A DNA stretch of 64,000 bases from Flavobacterium solisilvae. GTDB lineage: Bacteria > Bacteroidota > Bacteroidia > Flavobacteriales > Flavobacteriaceae. Where the stretch lies: assembly GCF_012911605.1 (NCBI RefSeq), contig NZ_JAAMPT010000201.1:1-64000 (forward strand). Reading direction: 5' to 3'. Under the pieces are notes generated by a model, which saw only the letters and a list, made by a program, of their open reading frames with translations, was not told where the DNA came from and did no database searches. The position numbers and the translations under genes were made by a program. Below are positions 63,927 through 64,000 of this stretch, piece by piece; positions within the stretch are counted from its first letter, which is position 1; every line of letters begins with the position of its first letter.

Positions 63927-64000
63927 GACGTTCTTTTTTAACCTTCATCTTGCTTCAATCCGCTAACCGGAGCGCAAAATATGAAGTAATTTATTCTTTA

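Overview
The window looks like a chromosomal segment of a Flavobacteriaceae bacterium, most likely Flavobacterium or a close relative. The grounds are low G+C, Bacteroidota promoters (TTG, then about 16-21 bp, then TAnnTTTG) in place of Shine-Dalgarno-led starts, two type IX secretion (T9SS) cargo proteins, families typical of the phylum (UpxY, DUF4290, DUF4199, DUF5686, a GlmU-like protein) and a eukaryote-type UDP-glucose dehydrogenase. No phage, IS element, CRISPR array, rRNA or tRNA was seen.

Layout. 1-1434: UpxY-type antiterminator inside repeat-rich DNA (168-bp tandem duplication, 12-bp minisatellite abutting the upxY promoter, about 100-bp tandem repeats). 1435-4585: large T9SS adhesin-like gene whose signal-peptide start lies in another frame, so the gene is split by a +1 frameshift. 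4955-5710: unknown protein. 5714-13702: minus-strand capsule/exopolysaccharide operon in transcription order wza-like, wzc-like, UDP-GlcNAc 4-epimerase, UDP-glucose dehydrogenase, UDP-HexNAc dehydrogenase, rmlB. It makes activated sugars (GalNAc, GalNAcA, GlcA, dTDP-4-keto-6-deoxyglucose) and the export/kinase machinery; glycosyltransferases and Wzx/Wzy must lie elsewhere. 13775-29304: housekeeping (recR, symporter, marC, two guanidino-modifying enzymes around a toxin-antitoxin pair, lysA, sucC, murA, TSUP permease, DUF5686 protein, aroQ). 29380-32862: three small outer-membrane barrels, xerD and an orphan receiver. 32921-35286: rny, 6S RNA, zapA and a coiled-coil protein. 35475-41082: M23 peptidase, TonB-dependent receptor, two-TM protein and a Ca-motif lipoprotein, all co-directional. 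41142-46348: ABC exporter, phosphosugar mutase, GT2 and DUF4199 protein. 46575-53005: L31, GlmU-like, mtaB, small genes, lytic transglycosylase, L34. 53298-63926: carB, NYN protein, DUF2721 protein, eno, carA, a second T9SS protein and rplQ.

The most unusual signal is a five-copy intergenic element (16068, 44719, 53090, 58911 and 60337). It has near-constant arms (AGCCCCGATTGTAGTGG... and ...GATTGTAACGAAAAGCGGG) around a central hairpin that differs in sequence between most copies but always stays self-complementary. Three of the five copies lie beside carA or carB. Other notable points are the frameshifted T9SS gene, MurA with Asp in place of the fosfomycin-target Cys, CarB lacking its allosteric domain, a slippage-prone Gly-Tyr tail on the Wzc-like kinase, and a 6S RNA gene between zapA and rny.
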